This document shows, piece after piece, positions 8,273 to 17,159 of a stretch of 64,000 nucleotides of DNA (within the stretch, counting starts at the first letter, position 1; each line of letters starts with the position of its first letter). This DNA is from Streptomyces sp. HB132. GTDB taxonomy: Bacteria > Actinomycetota > Actinomycetes > Streptomycetales > Streptomycetaceae. The position numbers were made by a program, and so were the translations under genes. The stretch lies in assembly GCF_016909575.1 (NCBI RefSeq), contig NZ_JAFBGA010000003.1:372001-436000 (forward strand), read 5' to 3'. The notes below the pieces were generated by a model. The model worked only from the letters and a program-made list of their open reading frames with translations, was not told the origin of the DNA and searched no databases.

Positions 8273-8893
8273 TTACTTGATCATGTAGATCGTGGCGAAC
8301 AGGCCGATCCAGACGACATCGACGAAGTGCCAGTAGTAGGACACGACGATGGCCGCGGTGGCCTGTTCATGGGTGAATCTCGAGGCCGCGTACGTCCTGC
8401 CCAGGACGAGCAGGAAGGCGATGAGACCGCCTGTCACGTGCAGACCGTGGAAGCCGGTCGTCAGGTAGAACACCGAACCGTACGGGTCGGAGGACAGGGA
8501 GAGACCCGCGTCCTTGACCAGCTCGGTGTACTCGAGGACCTGGCCTCCGATGAAGATCGAACCCATTACGAACGTGATGATGAACCAGGTGCGGAGCTTC
8601 TTCACATCGCCCCGCTCGGCGGCGAAGACGCCGAGCTGGCAGGTGAGTGAGGAAAGCACCAGGATCGTGGTGTTCGTAGCCGAGAACGGGAAGTTCAGAT
8701 GGTGAGCCATCTCCTTCCAGTGATCGGGTCCCATCACCGATCGCAGGGTGAAGTACATCGCGAAGAGGGCCGCGAAGAACATCAGCTCGGAACTCAACCA
8801 GATGATGGTTCCGACGCTGGTGAGGTTCGGCCGATTGACCGACGGGTGCGCGTGCCCGGTTTCTACTGTCGTTGCTGTCGCCACGACCGACAT
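8273..8893 (-). CDS. ctaE: Cytochrome c oxidase subunit III CtaE
   Basis: This 206-residue integral membrane subunit of the aa3-type oxidase has five predicted helices. The family motif FHGLHVTGG and the C-terminal [18 protein letters not shown] are intact. It is the first gene ahead of qcrCAB, the usual actinobacterial arrangement, and is separated from ctaCDF. There is no clear SD; the ATG at 8893 lies inside a perfect palindrome (8884-8904), so the start region may be an operator or a hairpin that limits translation. Confidence 0.96.
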   Translation of the reverse strand: MSVVATATTVETGHAHPSVNRPNLTSVGTIIWLSSELMFFAALFAMYFTLRSVMGPDHWKEMAHHLNFPFSATNTTILVLSSLTCQLGVFAAERGDVKKLRTWFIITFVMGSIFIGGQVLEYTELVKDAGLSLSSDPYGSVFYLTTGFHGLHVTGGLIAFLLVLGRTYAASRFTHEQATAAIVVSYYWHFVDVVWIGLFATIYMIK

Positions 8894-8904
8894 TATGTCG
8901 GTCG
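8884..8904. promoter_or_regulatory. Perfect palindrome across the ctaE start codon
   Basis: The arms CGACCGACAT (8884-8893) and ATGTCGGTCG (8895-8904) are perfect complements around a single T. The ATG of ctaE (complement of 8891-8893) lies within the structure. It could be a repressor operator or, in RNA, a start-codon-sequestering hairpin. Confidence 0.6.
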
Positions 8905-8930
8905 CTTATCCCGCCCTCACTCCGGGGGGT

Positions 8931-8971
8931 GCCGTTCGGTGTGTCAGAGGCGTGTGTCCTCACCGAACGGC
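8931..8971. promoter_or_regulatory. Spaced inverted repeat in the ctaE / receiver-protein divergent promoter region
   Basis: Eleven-base arms GCCGTTCGGTG (8931-8941) and CACCGAACGGC (8961-8971) are perfect complements 30 bp apart, start to start. Because the flanking genes diverge, this is not a terminator; a dimeric operator or a leader hairpin is more likely. Confidence 0.5.
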
Positions 8972-9080
8972 CCATCGAATCGTCGTGCTTACCGGTGCTG
9001 ACGGGCACTCGGCCGGAGTACGATCCGCCCATCGGTTCATGCCCCGAGAGCCCCGAAGACACAGACGTCACGGAGGAACA

Positions 9081-9482
9081 ATGCAGCCGACCGCCACGGT
9101 CCTGGTCTACAGCGACGACGCCAACATCCGCGAGCAGGTGAGGCTGGCATCCGGGCGCAGGCCTGCGGCGGACGTCCCACAGGTGGAGTTCCTGGAGTGC
9201 GCCACCCTGCCCGCCGTCCTGAGCGCGTTGGACAAGGGGGGTGTCGACGCCTGTGTGCTGGACGGCGAGACGGCCCCAGCGGGCGGTATGGGGGTCTGCC
9301 GGCAGATCAAGGACGAGATCTTCGACTGCCCGCCGGTGCTGCTTCTGATCGGGCGCCCGCAGGACGCCTGGCTGGCCACGTGGAGCCGCGCCGACGCCGC
9401 TGTGACGCATCCGGTCGACCCCGTCGACTTCGCGGACGCCCTGGCCTCCCTGCTGCGCCACAGGCTGTCCGTGGGGGCCTGA
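9081..9482 (+). CDS. Stand-alone receiver-like protein, degenerate, no output domain
   Basis: The 133-residue protein has the length and alpha/beta pattern of a response-regulator receiver domain. An acidic pair (VYSDDANIRE) lies after the first strand and an Asp (CVLDGE) stands in the phospho-acceptor position. The switch Thr/Ser after strand 4 appears to be Ile (LLLIGRPQD), and the conserved Lys of the KP turn is His (VTHPVDPVDF), so ordinary phosphorylation signalling is doubtful. There is no DNA-binding or enzymatic output domain. GGAGGAACA gives an excellent ribosome site. The gene is divergent from ctaE and convergent with the L,D-transpeptidase gene. Confidence 0.8.
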   Translation: MQPTATVLVYSDDANIREQVRLASGRRPAADVPQVEFLECATLPAVLSALDKGGVDACVLDGETAPAGGMGVCRQIKDEIFDCPPVLLLIGRPQDAWLATWSRADAAVTHPVDPVDFADALASLLRHRLSVGA

Positions 9483-9544
9483 GGCGCAGCGGGGGCAGAT
9501 GTCCTCGCGGTGTCCTTCCGGGGCGCGGCGCACTCCCGGCCGGA

Positions 9545-10804
9545 TCAGACCTGGGGGCGCAGCCGCGCCGTCCGGACGTCGGTGGTGCCCGTGTCGGGCG
9601 TGCCGTCGCCGTGGAGGGCGCTGCCCTTCTGCCAGGCGTCCCAGGCCAGGTTCCAGTCGCCGAAGCCGTTGTCGAACGGTGTCATCGTCTCGCCGTCGCT
9701 CCCGACGACCTTGACGATGTCGCCCTCGCGCACGGTCTCGAAGAACCACTGCGCGTCGGCGGTGCTCATTCCCGTACAGCCGTGGCTGACGTTGGCGTTG
9801 CCCTGTGAACCCGTCGACCAGGGCGCCGCGTGGACATACTCACCGCTCCAGGTGACGCGTGTCGCCCAGTAGACGGGCAGGTCGTAGGACTCCGAGGAGC
9901 CGGCGGCGATGCCGATGCTCTCGCCGCGCATGCGTACGAACTGCTCCTTCGCCAGCACGACCTTGACGCCGTTGCGGGTGTCGAAGCCGGGCTTGCCCGT
10001 GGTGACCGGCAGGGTGTTGATGACTTCGCCGTTGCGCAGAACGGTCATGGTGTGGTCGGAGGCGTCGGTGATCGCTTCTATGCGGTCGCCGGTCGTGAGT
10101 TTCAGGGGCTTCGCGGCGCCCCCGTGAAGGGCGTCGGTGACCCTGATGCCCTTGAGGTTGCTGCGGATGTCGATGCTCGCGTCCGCGGGCCAGTACTCCT
10201 TGGGCCGGTAGTGCAGCGTCTTCGCGTCGACCCAGTACCAGGACCCCGTGACAGCGGGGGTCGACCGGACCTGGAGGCCGCGTTCCACGGTGGCGCGGGC
10301 AGCCTTGCCGTTGACCGGAGCGCTGAGTTCCGCTGTGAGGGGCTGTCCGACGCCGTAGGTGCCCGCCTGCGGGCCGAAGGTGACCTTCAGGAACTTCTTG
10401 GCCGAGGTCGTGCCGAAGGCGTACGTGCGGCTGCCAGGGGCCCCGTCGCCGTTCTCGGTCGAGACCTTGACCGTGTACCGGGTGCCGGCCGCGAGCGAGG
10501 TGGTGGAGTGCCACCGTTTCCCGTCGGCGTCGAGCTCACCCGCCAGATGGCGGCCCTCGGTGTCGACGGCGGTCACGTCCGTGATCTTCGCGTCGTCTTC
10601 CTTGACGGTGAACTCGAGGGGCTTGTCGGGGTCGGCCTTCTCGTCCTTGGACGGGCCGTTGAAGGAGACGAGGTCGGCGGCGTCGTACGGCTTCAGCGAC
10701 AGCGGATCGCCGTCGGGCTCGCCACAGGCGGTCGCACCTGCAACCAGGGTCACGACCAGCAGAGTGCAGCTCACTACGGTGCGGATGCGCGGCGTGTGGT
10801 TCAT
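9545..10804 (-). CDS. Lipoprotein L,D-transpeptidase with Ig-like domains
   Basis: This 419-residue secreted lipoprotein should make 3->3 peptidoglycan cross-links. A signal peptide (about residues 8-26) ends in a lipobox-like GATAC at Cys27. Two bacterial Ig-like domains follow (about 45-135 and 140-250), then a YkuD catalytic domain with the signature SHGCTGMS, where Cys is the nucleophile and the upstream HAAPW His belongs to the same site. The architecture matches Mycobacterium LdtMt-type enzymes. The gene is isolated between the ctaCDF terminator and a convergent gene. Confidence 0.93.
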   Translation of the reverse strand: MNHTPRIRTVVSCTLLVVTLVAGATACGEPDGDPLSLKPYDAADLVSFNGPSKDEKADPDKPLEFTVKEDDAKITDVTAVDTEGRHLAGELDADGKRWHSTTSLAAGTRYTVKVSTENGDGAPGSRTYAFGTTSAKKFLKVTFGPQAGTYGVGQPLTAELSAPVNGKAARATVERGLQVRSTPAVTGSWYWVDAKTLHYRPKEYWPADASIDIRSNLKGIRVTDALHGGAAKPLKLTTGDRIEAITDASDHTMTVLRNGEVINTLPVTTGKPGFDTRNGVKVVLAKEQFVRMRGESIGIAAGSSESYDLPVYWATRVTWSGEYVHAAPWSTGSQGNANVSHGCTGMSTADAQWFFETVREGDIVKVVGSDGETMTPFDNGFGDWNLAWDAWQKGSALHGDGTPDTGTTDVRTARLRPQV

Positions 10805-10854
10805 GAACCCACGCTAAGAAGATTCATCCGATCCAGCGCGTTCAGTGACTGCAA

Positions 10855-10898
10855 ACGGGGGCCCGGCCCGCTCGTTACTGAGCGGGCCGGGCCCCCGT
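10855..10898 (-). terminator. Terminator of the ctaCDF operon
   Basis: This is a perfect 19-bp stem (10855-10873 with 10880-10898) and a GTTACT loop, about 30 bases past the ctaF stop. It lies upstream of the L,D-transpeptidase gene on the same strand. Confidence 0.9.
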
Positions 10899-10929
10899 AC
10901 GGGTGCAACGCGTCCTGTGAGGGCGTGTC

Positions 10930-11328
10930 CTACTGGGTGCGGTTCTCGCCCCTGTAGTACTCGAAGACCCAGCCGAAGAGGCCGACCAGGAGCAGCGGGG
11001 CCGAGAAGTAGGCCAGCCACCAGCCGAAGACGACGGCCATGAAGAGGAAGGCGCCACCGATGGCCAGCGAGAGCGGCTGCCAGCTGTGCGGGGAGAAGAA
11101 GCCCACCTCGCCGGCCTCGTCCGCGACGTCGGCCTCCTTGTTGTCCTGGGCCATCGCGTCGACCCTGTTGGCCGTGAAGGCCAGGTAGAAGCCGATCATG
11201 ATGGTCAGGCCGAAGGCCAGGACCAGCGCGGTGGTGCCGACCGGCTCCTTGGACCAGACGCCGTACGTGACGGCCATGGCCAGCATGAAGACGCTCAGCC
11301 AGATGAAGAGCTTGCCCTGGATCTTCAC
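10930..11328 (-). CDS. ctaF: Cytochrome c oxidase subunit IV CtaF (actinobacterial)
   Basis: This 132-residue membrane subunit is specific to the actinobacterial aa3 oxidase. Four hydrophobic helices are visible (about residues 6-26, 32-52, 85-103 and 105-124), separated by an acidic cytoplasmic loop ([15 protein letters not shown]). The C-terminus [12 protein letters not shown] is typical of the family. Its ATG overlaps the ctaD stop by four bases, so subunit IV is produced by coupled translation with subunit I. Confidence 0.94.
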   Translation of the reverse strand: MKIQGKLFIWLSVFMLAMAVTYGVWSKEPVGTTALVLAFGLTIMIGFYLAFTANRVDAMAQDNKEADVADEAGEVGFFSPHSWQPLSLAIGGAFLFMAVVFGWWLAYFSAPLLLVGLFGWVFEYYRGENRTQ

Positions 11329-13061
11329 TTGCCGTCCTCCTTGCCGCCGACGAGGACCTTCTCACCCTCGGACAGGTGATCCAGCTGCTCGAGCGCAGTG
11401 ATCTCCGGGTGGTGCAGGTCGAACGCCGGGGATTCGGAACGGATCCGCGGCAGGCTGAGGAAGTTGTGACGCGGGGGCGGGCAGGAGGTCGCCCATTCGA
11501 GCGAACGGCCGTAGCCCCACGGGTCGTCGACCTCGATCTTCTTGCCGTACTTGGCGGTCTTCCAGACGTTGTACATGAACGGAAGCATCGACAGTCCGAG
11601 CACGAACGAGGAGATCGTCGAGATCGTGTTCAGGGCGGTGAAGCCGTCGGCGGCGAGGTAGTCCGCGTAACGGCGCGGCATGCCCTCGGCGCCCAGCCAG
11701 TGCTGCACCAGGAAGGTGCCGTGGAAGCCGATGAACAGCGTCCAGAACGTCATCTTCCCGAGCCGCTCGTCCAGCATCTTGCCGGTGAACTTCGGCCACC
11801 AGAAGTGGAATCCGGCGAACATCGCGAAGACCACGGTGCCGAAGACGACGTAGTGGAAGTGCGCGACCACGAAGTACGAGTCGGAGATGTGGAAGTCCAG
11901 CGGCGGTGAGGCCAGGATCACGCCGGTCAGACCACCGAAGGCGAAGGTGATCAGGAAGCCGACGGACCAGAGCATCGGTGTCTCGAAGGACAACGACCCC
12001 TTCCACATCGTTCCGATCCAGTTGAAGAACTTCACCCCGGTGGGCACCGCGATGAGGAACGTCATGAAGGAGAAGAACGGCAACAACACGCCGCCGGTGA
12101 CATACATGTGGTGGGCCCACACCGTCACCGAAAGACCGGCGATCGCGATCGTCGCGCTGATCAGACCGACATAGCCGAACATCGGCTTGCGGCTGAATAC
12201 CGGAATGATCTCGGAAATGATTCCGAAGAACGGTAGAGCGATGATGTACACCTCTGGATGGCCGAAGAACCAGAAGAGGTGTTGCCAGAGCAATGCGCCG
12301 CCGTTCGACGCATCGAAGATGTGCGCGCCGAATTTTCGGTCGACCTCCAGCGCGAAGAGCGCGGCGGCCAGTACCGGGAAGGCCAGCAGGACCAGGACAC
12401 CGGTCAGCAGGACGTTCCAGGTGAAGATCGGCATGCGGAACATCGTCATGCCCGGGGCGCGCATGCAGATGATCGTGGTGATGAAGTTGACCGAACCGAG
12501 GATCGTTCCGAAGCCCGAGAAGGCCAGACCCATGATCCACATGTCGGCCCCGACGCCCGGCGAGCGGACCGCGTCCGACAGCGGGGAGTAGGCGAACCAG
12601 CCGAAGTCCGCCGCACCCTGCGGGGTGAGGAAGCCGCCGACGGCGATCAGCGAGCCGAAGAGGTACAGCCAGTACGCGAACATGTTCAGCCGCGGGAACG
12701 CCACGTCGGGCGCGCCGATCTGCAGCGGCATGATCCAGTTGGCGAAGCCGGCGAACAGCGGCGTCGCGAACATCAGCAGCATGATCGTGCCGTGCATCGT
12801 GAACGCCTGGTTGAACTGCTCGTTCGACATGATCTGCGTACCCGGACGGGCCAGCTCGGCGCGCATGAAGAGCGCCAGGAGGCCACCGATGCAGAAGAAC
12901 GCGAACGATGTGACCAGGTACATCGTGCCGATCGTCTTGTGGTCAGTGGTGGTCAGCCACTTGACGACGACACTCCCCGGCTGCTTGCGCCGCACCGGCA
13001 GCTCGTCCTCGAACGAGTCGTCTGCTGCCGCGGCACCCTGGGATTCGTTGAGGATGCTCAC
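11325..13061 (-). CDS. ctaD: Cytochrome c oxidase subunit I CtaD
   Basis: CtaD is the catalytic subunit of the aa3 heme-copper oxidase and reduces oxygen to water. The 578-residue protein has about twelve helices. The heme a ligand is in [15 protein letters not shown]. The CuB ligands are in [14 protein letters not shown] (with the His-Tyr cross-link pair) and [10 protein letters not shown]. Heme ligands are also in [10 protein letters not shown]. The true start is the GTG at 13061 (MSILNESQG), overlapping the ctaC stop as GTGA; the frame open further upstream is inside ctaC. The stop overlaps ctaF. Confidence 0.97.
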   Translation of the reverse strand: MSILNESQGAAAADDSFEDELPVRRKQPGSVVVKWLTTTDHKTIGTMYLVTSFAFFCIGGLLALFMRAELARPGTQIMSNEQFNQAFTMHGTIMLLMFATPLFAGFANWIMPLQIGAPDVAFPRLNMFAYWLYLFGSLIAVGGFLTPQGAADFGWFAYSPLSDAVRSPGVGADMWIMGLAFSGFGTILGSVNFITTIICMRAPGMTMFRMPIFTWNVLLTGVLVLLAFPVLAAALFALEVDRKFGAHIFDASNGGALLWQHLFWFFGHPEVYIIALPFFGIISEIIPVFSRKPMFGYVGLISATIAIAGLSVTVWAHHMYVTGGVLLPFFSFMTFLIAVPTGVKFFNWIGTMWKGSLSFETPMLWSVGFLITFAFGGLTGVILASPPLDFHISDSYFVVAHFHYVVFGTVVFAMFAGFHFWWPKFTGKMLDERLGKMTFWTLFIGFHGTFLVQHWLGAEGMPRRYADYLAADGFTALNTISTISSFVLGLSMLPFMYNVWKTAKYGKKIEVDDPWGYGRSLEWATSCPPPRHNFLSLPRIRSESPAFDLHHPEITALEQLDHLSEGEKVLVGGKEDGK

Positions 13062-14026
13062 AGTTTGTTCGTCTCCGCATTCCTGGCCGGGTCCGTCTGC
13101 TCGATGCCTGCCGGCACGTAGCCCGTCTGACCCTTGTCCGCCAGCTCCTTGAGGTGCTGCTGGTAACGCTCGGGAGAGACGATCTTGACGTTGAAGAGCA
13201 TCCGGGAGTGGTCCACGCCGCAGAGCTCGGCGCACTTACCCATGTAGGTGCCCTCCTTCATCGGCGTGACCTCGAAGGAGTTGGTGTGGCCCGGAATGAC
13301 GTCCTGCTTCATGAGGAACGGCACCACCCAGAAGGAGTGGATGACGTCACGCGAAGTCAGGATGAAACGGACCTTCTCGCCCTTCGGCAGCCACAGGGTC
13401 GGACCCGGGTTGCCGTTCTGCGGGTTACGCGTACCGGGGATGCCCACGTCGTAGACGCCGCCGGCGCCCTCGGGGAACTGATCGCGGTACTTGTCGGGGA
13501 TGGCGTCGAGTTCCTTGGGGATCTCGCTGCCGGCGGAGGGCTGGCCCTCCACCTTCTCGATGTAGTTGAAGCCCCAGCTCCACTGGTAGCCGACCACGTT
13601 GATGGTGTGGGCGGGCTTCGGAGTGAGCTCGAGGAGCTTCGATTCATCGCGCGCGGTGAAGTAGAAGAACACCGAGACGATGATGAGGGGGACCACTGTG
13701 TACAACGCCTCGATGGGCATGTTGTACCTGGTCTGCTGCGGTACCTCCACCTTGGTCCTGCTTCGCCGGTGGAAGATGACGCTCCACAGGATCAGCCCCC
13801 AGACAAGGACGCCCGTGGCGAGCGCTGCCGCCCACGAGCCCTGCCAGAGGGAGAGGATCCGAGGGGCCTCTTCCGTTACCGGGGTGGGCATACCGAGGCG
13901 GGGGAAATCCTCCCAGTTGTATGAACAACCGGAAGCCGTCGCCAGGACCAGGCCCGCAGTCAGCACCTGCGGCAGCTTCCGCCGCATCGGGCGCCGCGAC
14001 GAGCGGTCGGAGCCGTTGGGACTCAC
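13058..14026 (-). CDS. ctaC: Cytochrome c oxidase subunit II CtaC (lipoprotein)
   Basis: The 322-residue subunit II receives electrons from QcrC at its binuclear CuA centre. The lipobox LATASGC places the mature lipidated Cys at 34. Two membrane helices follow (about 55-75 and 105-125), then a periplasmic-side cupredoxin domain with the CuA motif [13 protein letters not shown] glycine/proline-rich insertion around residues 180-225 is typical of actinobacteria. The GTG at 14026 has GGAAGG seven bases upstream. It is the first gene of ctaC-ctaD-ctaF, all joined by four-base overlaps. Confidence 0.96.
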   Translation of the reverse strand: MSPNGSDRSSRRPMRRKLPQVLTAGLVLATASGCSYNWEDFPRLGMPTPVTEEAPRILSLWQGSWAAALATGVLVWGLILWSVIFHRRSRTKVEVPQQTRYNMPIEALYTVVPLIIVSVFFYFTARDESKLLELTPKPAHTINVVGYQWSWGFNYIEKVEGQPSAGSEIPKELDAIPDKYRDQFPEGAGGVYDVGIPGTRNPQNGNPGPTLWLPKGEKVRFILTSRDVIHSFWVVPFLMKQDVIPGHTNSFEVTPMKEGTYMGKCAELCGVDHSRMLFNVKIVSPERYQQHLKELADKGQTGYVPAGIEQTDPARNAETNKL

Positions 14027-14107
14027 GTAGCGCCTTCCCGAGAGTCTCGCCCGCACGGTTCGGCGCGGCCGTCTCACTTGGTCGGTCGCCGGCCCTGACG
14101 CGGGCAG

Positions 14108-14136
14108 GGGTTTGGATGTTTATGCGGACCAAACCC
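14108..14136. promoter_or_regulatory. Inverted repeat in the ctaC upstream region
   Basis: GGGTTTGG (14108-14115) and CCAAACCC (14129-14136) are perfect complements with a 13-nt, relatively AT-rich spacer, 82 bases upstream of ctaC. It may be an operator for the respiratory operon or a leader hairpin. Nothing else recognisable was seen in the 273-base ctaC / desulfurase intergenic region. Confidence 0.4.
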
Positions 14137-14299
14137 TACTGGACGCCATTTGGGGCCGCGCGGGGAGGGTGCCCAACGCGCCGCACGACACCCCGAAGGG
14201 ATGGAATGCGAACCTCCGGCCCGCATCTGACGCCCCCTCTCCCCCGCCACGACGGCGGCCGGTCGCCTGGTCACGCACCACGCGGGCTAGCGTGACGCC

Positions 14300-15682
14300 G
14301 TGCCCTACTTCGATGCGGCCTCCTCCGCGCCCCTGCATCCCGTCGCCCGCCAGGCGCTGCTTGCCTCACTGGACGAGGGCTGGGCCGATCCCGCCCGCCT
14401 CTACCGCGAGGGGCGGCGGGCGGCGCTGCTGCTCGACGCGGCCAGGGAAGCCGCGGCCGAGGCGGTCGGGTGCCGTCCGGACGAACTCACCTTCACCTCG
14501 TCCGGCACCCGGGCGGTGCACGCGGCGGTGGCCGGAGCCCTTTCCGGGCGTCGGCGTGTCGGCCGTCATCTGGTGCTCTCCGCCGTCGAGCACTCCTCGG
14601 TGCTCCATTCGGCCGCCGCCCTCGCGGCGGAGGGCGGATCGTTCACCGAGGTGCCGGTGGACCGTACCGGCGCGGTGGACCCGTCGGAGTACGGCCGTAC
14701 CCTTCGCGCGGACACGGCACTGGCCTGTCTGCAGTCCGCCAATCACGAGGTGGGGACGGAGCAGCCGGTGGCGGAGACCGCCGAGATCTGCGCCGACGCG
14801 GGTGTGCCGCTCCTGGTGGATGCCGCGCAGTCCCTGGGCTGGGCCCCGGTGCCGGGCCGCTGGTCGCTGCTGGCCGCCGGCGCCCACAAGTGGGGCGGCC
14901 CCGCCGGCGTCGGGCTGCTGGCCGTGCGCAAGGGGGTCCGGTTCGCACCCCAAGGGCCCATCGACGAGCGGGAGTCGGGCCGGGCCGCCGGCTTCGAGAA
15001 CATCCCGGCGATCGTGGCAGCGGCGGCCTCGCTGCGGGCGGTACGCGCGGAGGCCGAGGCGGAGGGCCTGCGGCTGCGCGCCCTGGTGGACCGCATCCGG
15101 GCGGCGGTGGGAGCCCTGGTGCCCGACGTGGAGGTGCTCGGCGATCCGGTGCGGCGGCTGCCGCACCTGGTCACCTTCTCCTGTCTCTATGTCGACGGAG
15201 AGACAGTGCTCCACGAGCTCGACCGGGCCGGATTCTCTGTTTCGTCCGGATCGTCCTGCACGAGCAGCACCCTGACACCGAGCCACGTCCTCAAGGCGAT
15301 GGGGGTGCTCACGGAGGGGAACATCCGCGTTTCGCTCCCGGCCGGCACGACGGAGGAGGAGGTCGGCGCCTTCCTCGACGTACTGCCGGGAGTGGTGGCC
15401 GGCGTACGGGAGAAGCTCGGCGCACCCGCCTCCGCAGCGCCCTCCCCCGCCCCGCGGGCCTCGCTCGTGGTCGACGCGCTGGGCAGGCGCTGCCCGATCC
15501 CGGTGATCGAACTCGCAAAGGTGATCGGAGAGGTACCGGTGGGCGGCACGGTGACGGTGCTCTCGGACGACGAGGCCGCCCGCCTCGACATCCCTGCCTG
15601 GTGCGCCATGCGCGAGCAGGAGTACGTGGGCGAGGAGCCGGCGGACCGCGGCTCGGCCTATGTGGTCCGCCGGCTCCTGTGA
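14300..15682 (+). CDS. Cysteine desulfurase fused to a TusA-type sulfur carrier domain
   Basis: This 460-residue protein joins two sulfur-trafficking domains. Residues 1-375 are a class-V PLP desulfurase with the PLP lysine at Lys197 (AGAHKWGGPAG) and the catalytic cysteine at Cys320 in VSSGSSCTSSTLTPSHVL. A short Ala/Pro linker leads to a TusA/SirA-like domain (about 388-460) with the Cys398 CPxP motif in GRRCPIPVIELAKV. The desulfurase would load a persulfide onto its own carrier for thio-cofactor, tRNA thiolation or Fe-S assembly. The start is the GTG at 14300. It diverges from ctaC and faces the adenosine kinase. Confidence 0.9.
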   Translation: MPYFDAASSAPLHPVARQALLASLDEGWADPARLYREGRRAALLLDAAREAAAEAVGCRPDELTFTSSGTRAVHAAVAGALSGRRRVGRHLVLSAVEHSSVLHSAAALAAEGGSFTEVPVDRTGAVDPSEYGRTLRADTALACLQSANHEVGTEQPVAETAEICADAGVPLLVDAAQSLGWAPVPGRWSLLAAGAHKWGGPAGVGLLAVRKGVRFAPQGPIDERESGRAAGFENIPAIVAAAASLRAVRAEAEAEGLRLRALVDRIRAAVGALVPDVEVLGDPVRRLPHLVTFSCLYVDGETVLHELDRAGFSVSSGSSCTSSTLTPSHVLKAMGVLTEGNIRVSLPAGTTEEEVGAFLDVLPGVVAGVREKLGAPASAAPSPAPRASLVVDALGRRCPIPVIELAKVIGEVPVGGTVTVLSDDEAARLDIPAWCAMREQEYVGEEPADRGSAYVVRRLL

Positions 15683-15696
15683 CCGTCCCGTTCGCG

Positions 15697-16671
15697 TCAG
15701 GAGAGGTGCTTGCGGACCTCGGACGCGGCCTCGTCGCCGTACGCCTTGGTGAAGCGGTCCATGAAGTGGGTGCGGCGCAGGGTGTACTCCTGGGTGCCGA
15801 CCGTCTCGATGACCAGGGTGGCGAGCATGCAGCCGACCTGGGCGGCGCGCTCCAGGCCCACACCCCAGGTGAGCCCCGAGAGGAAACCGGCGCGGAACGC
15901 GTCGCCGACGCCGGTCGGATCGGCCTTGCGCTCCTCCTCGGCACAGCCGACCTCGATGGGGTCCTGGCCGGCCCGCTCGATGCGGACGCCCCGGGCGCCG
16001 AGGGTGGTGACACGGTGGCCGACCCTGGAAAGGATCTCCTCGTCGCTCCAGCCGGTCTTGGACTCGATGAGCCCCTTCTCGTACTCGTTGGAGAAGAGGT
16101 ACGTCGCGCCGTCGAGGAGGATCCGGATCTCCTCGCCGCCCATCCGGGCGATCTGCTGCGAGAAGTCCGCGGCGAAGGGGATGTCGCGCGAGCGGCACTC
16201 CTCGGTGTGGCGGAGCATCGCCTCCGGGTCGTCAGCCCCGATCGAGACGAGGTCGAGACCGCCGACGCGGTCGGCCACGCTCTTGAGCTCGATCAGCCGG
16301 GCCTCGCTCATGGCGCCCGTGTAGAAGGATCCGATCTGGTTGTGGTCGGCGTCCGTCGTGCAGACGAAGCGCGCCGTGTGCAGGACCTCGGAGATACGGA
16401 TCGATCCCGTGTCCACGCCGTGCCGGTCGAGCCAGGCGCGGTAGTCGTCGAAGTCCGCCCCGGCTGCGCCGACCAGGATCGGCTGCGTGCCGAGCACGCC
16501 CATGCCGAAGGCGATGTTGGCGCCGACTCCGCCACGTCGCACGTCGAGGTTGTCGACCAGGAAGGAGAGCGAGACCGTGTGCAGCTGATCGGCGACCAGT
16601 TGGTCGGCGAATCGGCCGGGGAAGGTCATGAGGTGGTCTGTGGCGATGGAGCCGGTGACTGCGATGCGCAC
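15697..16671 (-). CDS. adoK: Adenosine kinase (PfkB family)
   Basis: The 324-residue cytosolic enzyme phosphorylates adenosine to AMP and so recycles the adenosine released from S-adenosylhomocysteine. The length and N-terminus (MRIAVTGSIATDHLMTFPGR) closely match Mycobacterium tuberculosis adenosine kinase as I remember it. PfkB signature 1 is GGVGANIAFGMGVLG, and signature 2, with the catalytic Asp, is DPTGVGDAFRAGF. The start is the GTG at 16671, preceded by AGGAG; the frame is open to 16758 but lacks similarity there. It is convergent with the desulfurase fusion. Confidence 0.9.
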   Translation of the reverse strand: MRIAVTGSIATDHLMTFPGRFADQLVADQLHTVSLSFLVDNLDVRRGGVGANIAFGMGVLGTQPILVGAAGADFDDYRAWLDRHGVDTGSIRISEVLHTARFVCTTDADHNQIGSFYTGAMSEARLIELKSVADRVGGLDLVSIGADDPEAMLRHTEECRSRDIPFAADFSQQIARMGGEEIRILLDGATYLFSNEYEKGLIESKTGWSDEEILSRVGHRVTTLGARGVRIERAGQDPIEVGCAEEERKADPTGVGDAFRAGFLSGLTWGVGLERAAQVGCMLATLVIETVGTQEYTLRRTHFMDRFTKAYGDEAASEVRKHLS

Positions 16672-16830
16672 GGGAAGCTGCTCCTGCGGACGGCGAAGGG
16701 AACGCGTGAGCGCGCCCTCCGGGACGGAGTGACAGTTCACGCTACCCGGTGTCGTCACGGTGTCCGAGGGGGCAAAACTACCCGATAGTAGGTCTTTCTA
16801 CCTGAGGGCTTCCCTGCGTACGGTGCGGAT

Positions 16831-17028
16831 ATGTCGAACAACATCGTTCCGCGCGAGTCCGAGATGAGCCTGGCCGAGCTGCGCGGTGACTGCGCGCGGA
16901 TGGCGCCGCACTGGACCGTCCCCGCGAGGACCGCCACGAAGCGGGTGGAACACTCCCGCATCCACGGGGTCACGGTGCCGCCCTCCTCGGCCCGCCTCAT
17001 CGACTCGATGTCCGACTACGGGGACTGA
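16831..17028 (+). CDS. Small conserved hypothetical protein, 65 aa
   Basis: The frame begins MSNNIVPRESEMSLAELRGD and ends SSARLIDSMSDYGD. Third codon positions are almost all G or C, which supports real coding. There are two cysteine-free halves around a single Cys, no membrane segment and no recognisable domain. The SD is poor, so translation may be leaderless. It is divergent from the adenosine kinase gene and 131 bases upstream of the membrane-protein gene. Function unknown. Confidence 0.7.
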   Translation: MSNNIVPRESEMSLAELRGDCARMAPHWTVPARTATKRVEHSRIHGVTVPPSSARLIDSMSDYGD

Positions 17029-17074
17029 CGGCGGGCCGTCCCGGCAGGCTCCCCGAGCACGGGGTGGAACCGCG

Positions 17075-17154
17075 CGCTCCTTCGGCCCGTCCCACCGGTG
17101 TCCCCGCCCGGGGACGGATGATGCGCCAGTGACGGCCAGACAGCCGAAGGAGCG
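17075..17154 (+). promoter_or_regulatory. Structured leader that could mask the ribosome site of the next gene
   Basis: CGCTCCTTCGGC (17075-17086) is perfectly complementary to GCCGAAGGAGCG (17143-17154), and the second arm contains the SD of the gene starting at 17160. A smaller perfect hairpin (GTCCCCG...CGGGGAC type) lies between the arms. If transcribed together, the long-range helix would block initiation. Confidence 0.5.
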
Positions 17155-17159
17155 ATCCG

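Noticed and set aside
8884..8971. A Rex (redox) operator was looked for before ctaE and ctaC
   Set aside because: No TGTGAAC-N3-TTCACA-type sequence was found; the palindromes seen do not match it.
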